This document shows positions 1 through 13,304 of a stretch of DNA of 64,000 bases, piece after piece. The notes beneath the pieces were generated by a model. That model ran no database searches, had not been told where the DNA came from, and worked only from the letters and a program-made list of their open reading frames with translations. The first letter of the stretch is position 1. The number at the start of each line of letters is the position of its first letter. The stretch covers positions 3,501-67,500 of the forward strand of contig NZ_AMPO01000009.1 of NCBI RefSeq assembly GCF_000302455.1, read 5' to 3'. The DNA comes from Methanobacterium formicicum DSM 3637 (GTDB taxonomy: Archaea > Methanobacteriota > Methanobacteria > Methanobacteriales > Methanobacteriaceae). Made by a program: the position numbers and the translations under genes.

Positions 1-419
1 CTGTGGCCACTGATACATTACTAGCAAAGGTTAAGGATAAATCTACCGGAAATACTTATTGGATGGATGCAGGTCAAGCCAAAAGTGATGTTCGTGAAGA
101 AAATCCTAAAATCGATTTAGTTTTAAATTTTGTTAGAGTGGTTGATATTGTAAATAACGGAAAGATTGTCGGTAAAATCTATGTAGACTCTTACGATAAT
201 GTTGGTGAGATTGTTTACAAAGAACTTCCTGAAAACAGTGCCACAAGTAGTGATGGTGGAAGCAACGGAGAAAGCAGCGACGGAGGCGATTTAACATATA
301 ATGGAAGTGGGGACCAAAACTCTGGAGGAATCATAGGGACGATTCAGAGCTTCTTCAATGGAATATCATCCTTTTTCCAGCAAATATGGACTTCCATCTT
401 CGGAGGAAATACTAGTTAA
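1..419 (+). CDS. C-terminal part of a hypothetical surface protein (truncated by window edge)
   Basis: The reading frame is open from the first base, so the true start lies outside the window; an internal GTG at base 3 is not a convincing start because no ribosome binding site can be seen. The visible 138 residues have a folded-looking N-terminal half, then a Ser/Gly/Asp-rich linker (about residues 78-108), then a short hydrophobic aromatic tail (FFNGISSFFQQIW). I do not recognise the family. The low-complexity linker and the following lipoprotein gene suggest an envelope-associated protein, which is inference. A decayed copy of its 3' end lies about 700 bp downstream. Confidence 0.55.
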   Translation, partial: VATDTLLAKVKDKSTGNTYWMDAGQAKSDVREENPKIDLVLNFVRVVDIVNNGKIVGKIYVDSYDNVGEIVYKELPENSATSSDGGSNGESSDGGDLTYNGSGDQNSGGIIGTIQSFFNGISSFFQQIWTSIFGGNTS

Positions 420-454
420 GGTGAATGAACCGTTGAAGATGGGGGTTTAAATGA

Positions 455-961
455 ATGAAAAAAAGGATAACAATATTATTATTTTTTATAGCGATTATTG
501 CATCGTCTGGATGTACAAATTCGGATAACGACCAAAATGCAACAACTGAATTAAATAGAACAGATTCGAGTAGTGGATCAGGAAGCGGTTCAACTGGAGG
601 CAGTAGCTCAGGTGGATCAAGTGGATCTGGCGAAGGAACTCTTATTGACTCAGGTAAGACTTCCGGACCAACTACAGAATTATTAAGTGGTGAAACCTAT
701 GAATGGAAAACCTACAAGATCAATGATAACAAAATAGTTATGTACAGTACTTTTACAAATACGGATGGAAAAGTTGTTAAACAAACAAATACTTGGGAAA
801 AAGCCCCAAATGATCCAGATCAACTCATACAAATAACTGTAATTCCAAAAGAATCAGGCACAAGCAGCTGGGAGCACCAAACTTCAAATCAAGGTTACTC
901 CACCGTATTAAACTACTATTGGCATGTTCGAGGTTCCGGATTCGGCGGACCAATACATTGA
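455..961 (+). CDS. Putative lipoprotein with Ser/Gly-rich linker
   Basis: This 168-residue protein begins with a charged MKKR, a hydrophobic stretch and a lipobox-like ASSGC with Cys20, so it is probably exported and lipid-anchored at the outer face of the membrane. Residues about 38-62 form a Ser/Gly-rich flexible spacer, followed by a globular region of about 100 residues with many Thr, Trp and Tyr. I do not recognise the globular domain. It follows the preceding gene by 35 bp with a GGGGGT stretch before the start, so the two may be co-transcribed. The similar Ser/Gly linker in the upstream gene suggests related surface roles. Confidence 0.6.
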   Translation: MKKRITILLFFIAIIASSGCTNSDNDQNATTELNRTDSSSGSGSGSTGGSSSGGSSGSGEGTLIDSGKTSGPTTELLSGETYEWKTYKINDNKIVMYSTFTNTDGKVVKQTNTWEKAPNDPDQLIQITVIPKESGTSSWEHQTSNQGYSTVLNYYWHVRGSGFGGPIH

Positions 962-1041
962 TTGAATAAAGGATGATAAAATAAGATTAAAAGGAGTTTA
1001 TGTATTGTATTGGTAGGTTGTTTTGTGGACTTGCATATGCA

Positions 1042-1096
1042 GATTCAGTGGAATAACACCCTTTTTCCAGCAGATGGGACTCAATCTTTGTAGTTT
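1042..1096 (+). pseudogene. Decayed copy of the 3' end of the gene at 1-419
   Basis: Bases from about 1042 to 1096 repeat bases 341-396 with few changes; both contain GATTCAG, then GGAATA, then CCTTTTTCCAGCA, then GGACT and ATCTT. In the first copy this encodes the aromatic tail of the partial gene. In the second no open frame of useful length surrounds it. It is best read as the remnant of a duplicated paralogue whose body has been deleted. Confidence 0.5.
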
Positions 1097-1155
1097 AATA
1101 AATTTAGATGAATGTGATAAGGGGAACTGAGTAAAAATCAGTTCCATGGTTTTAT

Positions 1156-1677
1156 CTATGGGACAATGACACTTTCAGGAAGTTTTCCATTGGATTTATA
1201 CTCATTTAATACCTTAATAAATGTTTTAAGGAGCATTTCTGGTGATAGATCGTTAGCACCACCTTCATAAACACCAATATAGTTAGGAACTATACTATTT
1301 TGATCCATCCATTTGTAGGTACGATCTGCCATGTCCACGTATTCATTTTTGGCAATTTTTGCTGAATTGACGGTACCAGAAGGGTTTTCAGCTTTTTGGT
1401 AAGTTTTTATGGGTATATTGCCTTTTTCTCCACTATTAATCATTACAATGCCCTTGGCAAATATATAAAGGCACTGGTTCATAGAAAGGTTAACCCCTTT
1501 GAATTGAATGCTTTGAATACTTCCAGTTGATTTTGATACTTCAGAAGCTAAATTAGGAACTTCAGATACTGGAATCCCCGAGCTTTCAGAAATCGTGATA
1601 TTATTGTTACTTGTACATCCTGAACAAAACAAAATCAACCCAACAATTACTATTCCTAAAACAAACACACCCTTCAT
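1156..1677 (-). CDS. Putative lipoprotein, hypothetical
   Basis: The 173-residue product has a hydrophobic leader ending in a lipobox-like FCSGC (Cys21), followed by an Asn/Ser-rich spacer, so it is probably lipid-anchored outside the cell. The body has no motif I recognise. A run of G (GGGGGGAT) just before the ATG serves as ribosome binding site. It is convergent with the lipoprotein gene at 455-961 and belongs to the same cluster of envelope proteins, but shares no visible sequence with it. Confidence 0.6.
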   Translation of the reverse strand: MKGVFVLGIVIVGLILFCSGCTSNNNITISESSGIPVSEVPNLASEVSKSTGSIQSIQFKGVNLSMNQCLYIFAKGIVMINSGEKGNIPIKTYQKAENPSGTVNSAKIAKNEYVDMADRTYKWMDQNSIVPNYIGVYEGGANDLSPEMLLKTFIKVLNEYKSNGKLPESVIVP

Positions 1678-1773
1678 ATTATCCCCCCACTATTTAAGTA
1701 ACAAAATATTCTTTATTTTAACTTCATATTAAACTTTTAGAATACTGGGAAGTAACAGAAACAGGAGTTAGGA

Positions 1774-1845
1774 ATGACAGAAACATTTGTTGAAATTAAA
1801 AATCTAAAGAAAGCCTTTACAACGGGAAAAATAAAGGCCAACTAA
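1774..1845 (+). pseudogene. 5' remnant of an ABC transporter ATPase gene
   Basis: An ATG preceded by ACAGGAG opens a 23-codon frame whose product begins MTETFVEIKNLKKAF and ends at a TAA at 1843. This is the typical N-terminal strand of an ABC ATPase of the LolD/MacB class (FVEIKNLKKxF), which normally runs into the Walker A loop about 20 residues later. Here the frame stops and the sequence becomes AT-rich intergenic DNA. I read it as the surviving 5' end of a deleted exporter ATPase gene, with its translation start intact. Confidence 0.5.
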
Positions 1846-1931
1846 AAAGATAAAAATATTTTGATTGATTAATTATTTATTGTTTAAAAATCTTTTTTAA
1901 TTCATTATATGAGTTAAGATATTAATAGAAG

Positions 1932-2390
<459 letters not shown>

Positions 2391-2515
2391 TTTATCACAC
2401 TGATGGTTATAAGGTAAGTACGAGTTAAGATTTTCTCTTTGCATATTGTCTTGGTACTGACTTTATATGAATATTTTGTAAAATAACCAAAAATTATGGA
2501 ACCGCTATTTCATTG

Positions 2516-2569
2516 AATGAAAAAATAGTTTTCTAATGAAAAAATAGTAGTTTCGAATGAAAAAATAGT
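2516..2569. repeat. Three copies of a 14-bp direct repeat
   Basis: AATGAAAAAATAGT occurs at 2516-2529, 2535-2548 and 2556-2569, with 5-7 bp between copies. It lies between the end of mch and the start of ribC on the minus strand. No function can be assigned; it could be a slippage product. Confidence 0.7.
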
Positions 2570-2656
2570 TTCCCTGCTTTTCAATTAATCCAGTGATATT
2601 AAAAAAGGTTCTAAAAAAGTTAAAAAGTAAGTAAAAAAGGTTGCAGGGGAATTACC

Positions 2657-3619
<963 letters not shown>

Positions 3620-3647
3620 CTGATCATCTCCAATGAAAGCAAGATCC

Positions 3648-3673
3648 AATGGACATTATAAAAATTATCCATT
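3648..3673 (-). promoter_or_regulatory. mch promoter with inverted repeat flanking the TATA box
   Basis: On the minus strand a TATA-like TTTTTATAATG (about 3654-3664) lies about 35 bp before the mch start, giving a short predicted leader. The box is enclosed by a 6-bp inverted repeat, AATGGA at 3648-3653 and TCCATT at 3668-3673. Such placement is compatible with an operator, but the arms are short and could be chance. Confidence 0.4.
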
Positions 3674-3786
3674 AAATTCCTTTTAATCTACCGGGAGTTT
3701 TAAGTTTTTTTATTTGGTTTTCATCTATCTTAAAAAGATATCTTAAAAATCATATTCATTAAATTAATAATCCATTTATTAGGTTA

Positions 3787-3893
3787 TTAACCTATTTACT
3801 GAACTATTAATCCTATTAATTAGACTATTAACCTATTTATTGAACTATTAATTTATTGATTAAGTTGTTAGCCTATTTACTAAACTATTATTT
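3787..3893. repeat. Degenerate 41-bp tandem repeat
   Basis: Nearly three copies of a roughly 41-bp unit begin at 3787, 3828 and 3868, each opening TTAACCTATTTA or a close variant and continuing CTGAACTATTA. The block fills the AT-rich gap of about 318 bp between thyA and mch. No gene is visible in it. Confidence 0.6.
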
Positions 3894-3937
3894 ATACTGC
3901 GGCCATTACTAAATTCAGTTAATTCTTAAATCAGTAT

Positions 3938-5520
<1,583 letters not shown>

Positions 5521-5914
5521 TTAAATCCTCGTTGTATGTTTTTATAATTATAATAGTCTTATTTAATGCGCAATAATCTATTTAATGTCAAATAGTTTTA
5601 TTTAACACATTATAACCTATTTAATGCCCAATAGTCTTATTTAATGTATTCTAAATGTTTTTTTATTTTTTTGTTTCTTATTCCCTAAATAATATACTCA
5701 ATCACTGAATATGGCTTTCTCGATATATAAAATCAATTATTATCCTGACCAGAGATTACTTATCCAGCTGAGATTACCTAAACTGAGATTAACTATCCAA
5801 CTATTTATGATTTTGACAGGGTTATCATTATATTAAATAAACCTGTGAAAACATAAAATAACACGTACTAAAATTAGTTATGGAGTTAATTAATAAAACA
5901 GGAGGGCATATTGT
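5521..5914. other. Intergenic region with repeats
   Basis: This 394-bp gap separates metE from the divergent flavin-binding gene. Bases 5552-5650 hold about five degenerate 18-21 bp units of the form AATAGTCTTATTTAATG. A second small set (TGAGATTA three times) lies at about 5750-5795. No open frame or RNA gene is visible. Promoters of both flanking genes must lie here. Confidence 0.6.
5552..5650. repeat. Degenerate ~20-bp tandem repeat upstream of metE
   Basis: Five imperfect units read AATAGTCTTATTTAATG, AATAATCTATTTAATG, AATAGTTTTATTTAAC, ATAACCTATTTAATG and AATAGTCTTATTTAATG in succession. The first and last units are nearly identical, which supports tandem duplication rather than chance AT-richness. 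Confidence 0.6.
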
Positions 5915-6343
5915 ATGGAATTTGCAGATTGTTTGAAATTCGCCAATGAAAATCCTGTTGCCTGGTTGGCAACTAGTGAGGGTGACCAGCCCCGTGTGAG
6001 GGGTATGGGAATGTGGTACGCGGATGAAACTGGTTTTTATTTCCAGACTGCTACCATGAAAGAAATGGTGGGACAGCTTGAGAAAAATGGTAAGGTGGAA
6101 TTTGCCTTCTACCATCCTGATGAAGCAGTGGGAACCATGCTGAGAGTGGCTGGTGAGATTGAATTCCTGGATGATATTGAAATTAAAAAGAAGGTTTTAG
6201 CTGACCGTCCTTTTTTAGCTGAGTTTGGTCTCACAGCTGAAGGTCCAGAACTGGTTGTATTCAGGATCTCCAAGGGTGAAGCTCATTTCTGGGACTGGGA
6301 AAGTAACGTTAAACCAAAAGAGATCATTAAGTTTGGGGATTAA
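5915..6343 (+). CDS. Pyridoxamine 5'-phosphate oxidase-like FMN-binding protein
   Basis: This 142-residue protein has the split-barrel flavin-binding pattern of the PPOX-like superfamily: PVAWLATSEGDQPRVRGM at the N-terminus, a central FQTATMKEMVGQLEKNGKVEFAFY and a later LRVAGEIEFLDD. Family members bind FMN or F420 and act as small oxidoreductases or flavin stores; the exact substrate cannot be read from the sequence. A strong GGAGGG lies nine bases before the ATG. It stands alone and faces a convergent neighbour. Confidence 0.75.
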   Translation: MEFADCLKFANENPVAWLATSEGDQPRVRGMGMWYADETGFYFQTATMKEMVGQLEKNGKVEFAFYHPDEAVGTMLRVAGEIEFLDDIEIKKKVLADRPFLAEFGLTAEGPELVVFRISKGEAHFWDWESNVKPKEIIKFGD

Positions 6344-6494
6344 TCAATTCTAAACTTTTTTTTAAATATTTTTCTTTCGAAGAATGGAAGTATATGGTTT
6401 TAGACTGTATGCTCCATATAACTTTTTTTAGATTTATGGCTTTTTAATTTATTAAAAGGATTCTAAAAAGAGTATTTTAACTAAAAAATAATAT

Positions 6495-6797
6495 TTAATC
6501 TATTTTAACAGCCCTTATCTTTTCCCGTTCCTCAGGAGGAACCGGTACTTCAACTGTAGCTGTCCCATAACAGGGTTTGGTGTAAGGGAGCATTATAGTG
6601 CCTTTTTCCTCATTGATACCAATTGGTACTGGGGGTACACCAATGATGCGGGCTCCCACTATTTTTTCCCCGGGATTGACATGAACCACTTCCGGGGCGT
6701 TCTTTTCTATGAAACGAGCACAATCTTTGAACCCGGATCGGGTCATATGTATCTCGTAATCTTCTGATTCACGAAGATAAGTGTCAAGGCAAAACAT
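6495..6797 (-). CDS. Conserved methanogen protein, DUF1894-like
   Basis: The 100-residue product begins MFCLDTYLRESEDYEIHMTRSG and has a Pro/Val-rich C-terminal half (GVPPVPIGINEEKGTIMLPY). It looks like the methanogen-specific DUF1894 family, whose function is unknown to me. Its start abuts the end of the next gene upstream (last base 6798), so the two are almost certainly co-translated. Gene order with mch, thyA and metE appears conserved in Methanobacteriales from memory, suggesting a link to C1 metabolism, which is inference only. Confidence 0.65.
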   Translation of the reverse strand: MFCLDTYLRESEDYEIHMTRSGFKDCARFIEKNAPEVVHVNPGEKIVGARIIGVPPVPIGINEEKGTIMLPYTKPCYGTATVEVPVPPEEREKIRAVKID

Positions 6798-7358
6798 TTA
6801 GGAATCCTCCGGTTTATCAAGTTTATTTTTCATAGATTCAACCTTTTTATCCGATTCACCCTTCTTTTTAGGAGTTTCCATCTCAGGAGATTCATCAGGG
6901 TTCTCCAGTTTTAACAGTGCCCTGTCTAAACGTACCCTGAGGGGCGTGGGGTTGTGGTATGCTCTGGCAGATGCAATATCAGCCTGAGTGTTCTCCCGGA
7001 CTGTGTTTTCAAAGGAATCCAGTTTTTCCTGATCACGGTGGAATACCAGTGCCAGGCTCTGGGTATTGAGGATGTGATAGAAGGTTACAAAATAGCTTAC
7101 TGCAGCATCTTTAGCCACGAATCCTAAAAGAAAATCATAATCTCCCTCATTTAATCCATCCAGACAGGATTCTATGTCTATCTTGTTCTGTATGTAATAT
7201 TCCTCAGGATCAGACACTTCCACCAGTTTCTTGGCTGATGGTGTGCTGACCACCGTAACATGGTATCCCATCCCAGTTAATTTATGGGCGGCATAAATTG
7301 TCAGTGGAGTTTGTGAAGGTGATTCAGGACATCCTAATAATATAATGGCTTTTTTCAT
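6798..7358 (-). CDS. Conserved methanogen protein, DUF1890-like
   Basis: The product (186 residues) starts MKKAIILLGCPESPSQTPLT, followed by a segment (HKLTGMGYHVTVVSTPSAKK) that resembles a Rossmann-like nucleotide or cofactor fold, as in the DUF1890 family. A cysteine in LLGCPES and one in IESCLDG are present. The C-terminal 30 residues are highly charged (Lys/Glu) and probably disordered. I chose the ATG at 7358, preceded by GAGGAATGCATC; the longer frame overlaps the upstream membrane-protein gene. It forms a tight set with the DUF1894-like gene downstream and the membrane protein upstream. Confidence 0.65.
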   Translation of the reverse strand: MKKAIILLGCPESPSQTPLTIYAAHKLTGMGYHVTVVSTPSAKKLVEVSDPEEYYIQNKIDIESCLDGLNEGDYDFLLGFVAKDAAVSYFVTFYHILNTQSLALVFHRDQEKLDSFENTVRENTQADIASARAYHNPTPLRVRLDRALLKLENPDESPEMETPKKKGESDKKVESMKNKLDKPEDS

Positions 7359-7389
7359 GATGCATTCCTCAATTTTCTTTTTATTATCC

Positions 7390-8472
7390 TTAATTTCTCT
7401 TAACCAGTACCACGTGTCCCACCACCAGGGCACTCAGGAGCAGGAAGGTTAATAGAGCAGTTCCATTAATGGAACGGTTCATTAAAAACAACCCAATTGT
7501 TCCCTGGGCAATAAAAGCAGTTAATGACCCTATCAACAGGGCTTCTCTTCCCAGGCAACCTTTGTCCCCATTTTCTCTACGTTCGCGGTAGATGCGGAGT
7601 ATTCTAAATCCAGTGTACATTACAAAGATGCACCATCCCAGTAAAAATACAAGGAACAGGTAACCGAAGTCGAAAGCCATTCCAAATATGCCTGGGAGCA
7701 TGTAGTCGATAACGTCTTTTTTGGTTACCAGTATTCCGTAGAATATGGGGAATGGTAGGCCAAATAGGGTGATTAAGTTTACGGGTAATGATATGTATCC
7801 ATCGGAGCCTCCTAAACAGGCATCACCCCAATAACAGGACCCTAACTGGTGTCCCAGTAGAGTGGTGTTTTTAATTACCATCTGAACACTGGCGGTTGCA
7901 TAGTTTTCTATCCTGGAAAGTCGCAGCAGTGGGCTGAGCACACTCATGTCCAGAACCCGTGAGAGGACTTCCAGTGATCCAAAAGCAACCAGGGCTGCCA
8001 CTATAACCAGAGCTATCCTCCGGATAGTGAACACTGATTTCTGGCGGAAAGATTTGGATATTATGAAGAATCCTATGAAAAGCCCGAATAACCATAGTAA
8101 AAGGAAAGACCGGTGCATTAACCCTCCAACAATGGTTATGAATAGTATAATTCCACCCATGTATATTTGAAGACTTCTGGTGTTTATACCCGACTTTTTC
8201 ATCATAGGAATAGCAGCCATTATGGTTACCACTGCCAGTAAAGCCAGTGGCCCGTAGGGATGGGTGAATTCCGAGTGTGTGAATCCTGGTATGAACAAAA
8301 ACAGGGCATCTACTCCAAACATTAAGGCAAATCCTGCTGCCACGATCATGGCCAACAGGAGAATCAGGTTCAAACCCATTGGTGCCAGGTTTAATATAAA
8401 AACAACCGCTATTTGGATTATGATCGCGATTTCTATTATGTACTGTAGGTGAGTCTGAGCAATTAAAGCCAT
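7390..8472 (-). CDS. Multi-spanning membrane protein, function unknown
   Basis: About nine to ten hydrophobic segments cover most of this 360-residue protein, with short polar loops and a longer loop at roughly residues 195-230 containing two cysteines (GSCYWGDACLGG). That pair could form a disulfide or bind metal on the outer side. I do not recognise the family beyond a conserved methanogen membrane protein. The ATG at 8472 is preceded by GGAGGAAT; a TTG at 8490 would place that site inside the gene. It lies 31 bp upstream of the DUF1890-like gene and is probably the first gene of the operon. Confidence 0.6.
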   Translation of the reverse strand: MALIAQTHLQYIIEIAIIIQIAVVFILNLAPMGLNLILLLAMIVAAGFALMFGVDALFLFIPGFTHSEFTHPYGPLALLAVVTIMAAIPMMKKSGINTRSLQIYMGGIILFITIVGGLMHRSFLLLWLFGLFIGFFIISKSFRQKSVFTIRRIALVIVAALVAFGSLEVLSRVLDMSVLSPLLRLSRIENYATASVQMVIKNTTLLGHQLGSCYWGDACLGGSDGYISLPVNLITLFGLPFPIFYGILVTKKDVIDYMLPGIFGMAFDFGYLFLVFLLGWCIFVMYTGFRILRIYRERRENGDKGCLGREALLIGSLTAFIAQGTIGLFLMNRSINGTALLTFLLLSALVVGHVVLVKRN

Positions 8473-9585
<1,113 letters not shown>

Positions 9586-10626
9586 TTAAGATAATTTGTT
9601 TTCACCATTTGCAGCCTGATAAATTCGGTCAATCATGATCTCAAACAGATCATCAGTTGAAAGTTCAAGTGAGGAGTGATCATCTTTAAGAAGCTCCTTT
9701 GCCATTCCAACTATTTCTTCAGGACGTGTGGATCGTTTCATGAGCCCCTTTTTGATGTAGTAAGAATCCACGGAAAGTAGTTTACCAGGATAACATGATA
9801 TCACTGGTGTTCCTAGAAGAGCAGCTTCACGGTTCATGGTTCCACCAGCACCTATAACCAGGTCACAGGCTTTCATAAGACTGAACGTGTCCACAGGCGG
9901 TTTTATAAGCGTGATCTTGTCATCATTTTCAAAGATCTGTTGCTGTTCCCTGAAGCGCGGTATCACCAGAATGTTGGCCTGATCCTCCAGAGCTTCAACA
10001 ATAGGAGATAAGACAGTTTTCCTACAATCTGCATCCAAATAGGAAGCTAATGCAGGTTCTGGGCGCATAAGTATAGTTTTTTCTTTTTCCAGGTCTAATT
10101 TTAGGTCCTCAAATATGTGAGGATTGTACTGGAAGTCCACCAGATGAGTGATCTCTGATGTGCCATTGTAAGGGAGCAAGTGGTCAGGATCTGCACCACA
10201 ACGAACCACTGTCTCTTCTTCAATCACTTCCGGGAGGACAATGGTATCACAAAGAGATAAAGTTAATTTATTAGCAGCTATGGCATGTTCATTATCCAGA
10301 ACATAAACACTGGGAATATTTAAACCATATGCAACACGAGGAAGCTCAATAGAGTGTTTAGAAACAGCTACATCTGGTTTTTCCCTGCTTATAATTTGGG
10401 AAAGCTCGTAAGCCCTCTGTGTACTTCGGATGAGCTTTTCTTCCAGACTCACTCCATGCCATCCCACCAAATGGTAATCGATCCCGAATAGATCCAAGAG
10501 TCTATGCACATCACCAAAACGGCGGGCAGTTATAAAAACTTCTTCACCCTGTTCCTCTAGGTAGCGGATTATACTGTGGAAAAACCGCACATGAGGAGAG
10601 TTAACTATATCAATCCATACCTTCAA
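9586..10626 (-). CDS. DUF354-family glycosyltransferase-like protein
   Basis: This 346-residue protein begins KVWIDIVNSPHVRFF and carries the two-domain pattern of a GT-B fold: an N-terminal half with VFITARRFGD and a C-terminal half with KACDLVIGAGGTMNREAALLGTPVIS, which resembles the sugar-nucleotide site of MurG or UDP-GlcNAc epimerase. It fits the archaeal DUF354 family, thought to be glycosyltransferases of surface polysaccharides or glycans. The substrate is not known. The start codon is TTG, preceded closely by GGTGATG. It lies downstream of hypB but in a different functional context. Confidence 0.75.
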   Translation of the reverse strand: MKVWIDIVNSPHVRFFHSIIRYLEEQGEEVFITARRFGDVHRLLDLFGIDYHLVGWHGVSLEEKLIRSTQRAYELSQIISREKPDVAVSKHSIELPRVAYGLNIPSVYVLDNEHAIAANKLTLSLCDTIVLPEVIEEETVVRCGADPDHLLPYNGTSEITHLVDFQYNPHIFEDLKLDLEKEKTILMRPEPALASYLDADCRKTVLSPIVEALEDQANILVIPRFREQQQIFENDDKITLIKPPVDTFSLMKACDLVIGAGGTMNREAALLGTPVISCYPGKLLSVDSYYIKKGLMKRSTRPEEIVGMAKELLKDDHSSLELSTDDLFEIMIDRIYQAANGENKLS

Positions 10627-10674
10627 CCCATCACCAGCTCATTAATTTGATTTAACCCAAATTGATTTTTTTAA

Positions 10675-11323
<649 letters not shown>

Positions 11324-11331
<8 letters not shown>

Positions 11332-11704
11332 CCTCATCACTCTTTTCTATTTTAATGGTTTTAACATTACATTCTTTTCCAGTTAAGATTTCCACATTCC
11401 TTTCCCCGCACTCTGGACATAATACTATGGTCAGATAATGGTCTGAACCGTCAGTATTTGCCAATCCAGTGAATTCACAGCCGTGGCATTTAATTTCCAC
11501 CGAAACATCTTCAATTATAATTTCTGCGTTTTCAAGGAGTGTGTCCTCTACTATGACATCTAATAAGAATTTTAACTGCTCAGGATTTAACATTGTGAGC
11601 ATTCCCACTTCAATAGTTACTTCTACTACCTCTGTGGCATTATTTTTCTCTGCTGCATCTAGTACTGTGTCCACTATGGCCTGGGCCATGGATAATTCAT
11701 GCAT
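11324..11704 (-). CDS. hypA: Hydrogenase maturation nickel chaperone HypA
   Basis: This 126-residue protein has the nickel-binding N-terminus MHELS (His2) and a zinc site made of Cys73-x2-Cys76 (CHGC) and Cys96-x2-Cys99 (CPEC). It hands nickel to HypB for insertion into [NiFe] hydrogenases, which methanogens need for H2-dependent growth. Length and motif spacing match the family. It is the first gene of the hypA-hypB pair; AGAGAGGTAG lies just before its ATG. Confidence 0.93.
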
Positions 11705-11719
11705 TGGACTACCTCTCTA

Positions 11720-11784
<65 letters not shown>

Positions 11785-11887
11785 CTAAAAAACTGGCAGC
11801 TTCTTCTCATGTCAATAATAGTCTGAGAAGTTAAAATAAGCTATTTGAAATCTTTAGTAATATATTAATTAAGTTTTGGTGATTTTA

Positions 11888-12745
11888 ATGATAATCGGAG
11901 GATCCTCTTCCCAGAAATTAGCCGCAAACATTGCCCGAGAGATGGATGATGTTCTTTGTCCAATTGAAACTCGAAAATTCCCTGATGGAGAACGCTACGT
12001 AAGAATTAAACAAGATGTGGAGGATGGGGTGGTGGTGGTGCAATCCACAGGTTACCCCCAGGATGAAAACCTCATGGAACTCTTCCTGATATTAAAAACC
12101 ATTCGTAATATGGGCATCACTGACATACGTACCGTGATCCCCTATTTTGGTTATGGAAGGCAGGAAAAAAGTTTTAATTATGGGGAAGCTGTATCTGCAG
12201 AGGTGGTCTGTCAGCTAATAGAATTTGCTGGGGCCAGTTCAGTCTACAGTATAAACTTACATGAGCAGAGCATCTGTGATCTTTTCAAGATCCCAGCCTA
12301 TAATCTGTCAGCCATGCCTGCAATTGCTGATTACGTGGAGAAAAATGTGGAAGATCCAGTAATTGTGGCCCCAGATAAGGGTGCTCTGGGCTTTGCCCAG
12401 GAAGTTGCAAGCATACTTAACTGTGAATCAGACTATCTGGAGAAAGTACGCCTATCCCCTGAAAAAGTGGAAACAAAACCCAAAAGCCTGGATGTTGAGG
12501 GAAGAGATGCAGTTATAATCGATGATATCATCAGCACTGGTGGGACTATTGTCAATGCCTGCGGTATCCTGAAAGAACATAATGCTAATAAGATTGTGGT
12601 GAGCTGTGTGCACCCTGTACTGGTGGGTGATGCTTTGCTTAAGATATTCGCTGCCGGAGCAGATGATGTGGTGGGAAGTGACACCCTTAAATCTGAAGTG
12701 AGTAATGTTTCTGTGGCGAGTATAGTAGCTGATGCACTAGAATAA
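11888..12745 (+). CDS. prs: Ribose-phosphate pyrophosphokinase
   Basis: Prs makes PRPP from ribose 5-phosphate and ATP for purine, pyrimidine, histidine and methanopterin synthesis. The PRPP-binding motif VIIDDIISTGGTI is clear near residue 215, and the catalytic-loop KVRLSPEKVETKP and N-terminal RKFPDGERYVRI are typical. At 285 residues it is the archaeal length. The ATG at 11888 follows GGTGAT with four bases between; an upstream in-frame GTG-like start would overlap this site. The gene is monocistronic. Confidence 0.93.
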   Translation: MIIGGSSSQKLAANIAREMDDVLCPIETRKFPDGERYVRIKQDVEDGVVVVQSTGYPQDENLMELFLILKTIRNMGITDIRTVIPYFGYGRQEKSFNYGEAVSAEVVCQLIEFAGASSVYSINLHEQSICDLFKIPAYNLSAMPAIADYVEKNVEDPVIVAPDKGALGFAQEVASILNCESDYLEKVRLSPEKVETKPKSLDVEGRDAVIIDDIISTGGTIVNACGILKEHNANKIVVSCVHPVLVGDALLKIFAAGADDVVGSDTLKSEVSNVSVASIVADALE

Positions 12746-12959
12746 ATGATAAATAAATATAATGCATTATCGAGAAAATAATAAATTGAGGAAAGTTTTA
12801 GGAAATTTATAGGGATTATTACTGTAAAATATCTCTAATATTCCCCCTAATATCTATCCCATCCTCAAATATTCATTAATCCATCCCAATTCCATTAATT
12901 CATCCCATTGAATCAGTTGAATACATGCAATAACATAGTATTCAGGAGATAAGAAGATC

Positions 12960-13289
12960 ATGGTGGAAAATACAAACTGGACCCCTGTACTCATAGGAAT
13001 TGTTGTAACTGTGATTATCGGACTGGTGGGCATATTCATACCATTTTTAGGCGTTTTAGCCCCGATTATTGGTGGTTTTGTTGCAGCATATCTGGTAGGG
13101 GGAGATTACAAGGATGGTGCAGTTAATGGAGGTATTGCAGGTGCAGGTGGTGGAGCTCTCCTTGGATTCGTATTATTAGGTGCTTTCACCGCGATCATTG
13201 GTGGCCTGGCATTGGGCTTTATTTTCGGCTTAATACTGGGAATTATCGGAGGAGTAATTGGAGTAGTAACTAAAGACCGGTTTGATTAA
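12960..13289 (+). CDS. Small DUF5518-like membrane protein
   Basis: The 109-residue protein has three to four glycine-rich hydrophobic segments: LIGIVVTVIIGLVGIFIPFL, a middle VLAPIIGGFVAAYLVGG and a long Gly/Ala/Ile-rich C-terminal stretch. The pattern YKDGAVNGGIAGAGGG between segments is typical of DUF5518 proteins, which are numerous in Methanobacterium and of unknown function. It is followed 15 bp later by a paralogue, so the two form an operon. Confidence 0.7.
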   Translation: MVENTNWTPVLIGIVVTVIIGLVGIFIPFLGVLAPIIGGFVAAYLVGGDYKDGAVNGGIAGAGGGALLGFVLLGAFTAIIGGLALGFIFGLILGIIGGVIGVVTKDRFD

Positions 13290-13304
13290 CAGGAGTGAGT
13301 AACA

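Noticed and set aside
5552..5650. Possible CRISPR-like array
   Set aside because: The units are degenerate, about 20 bp long and directly abutting, with no unique spacers and no cas genes in the window.
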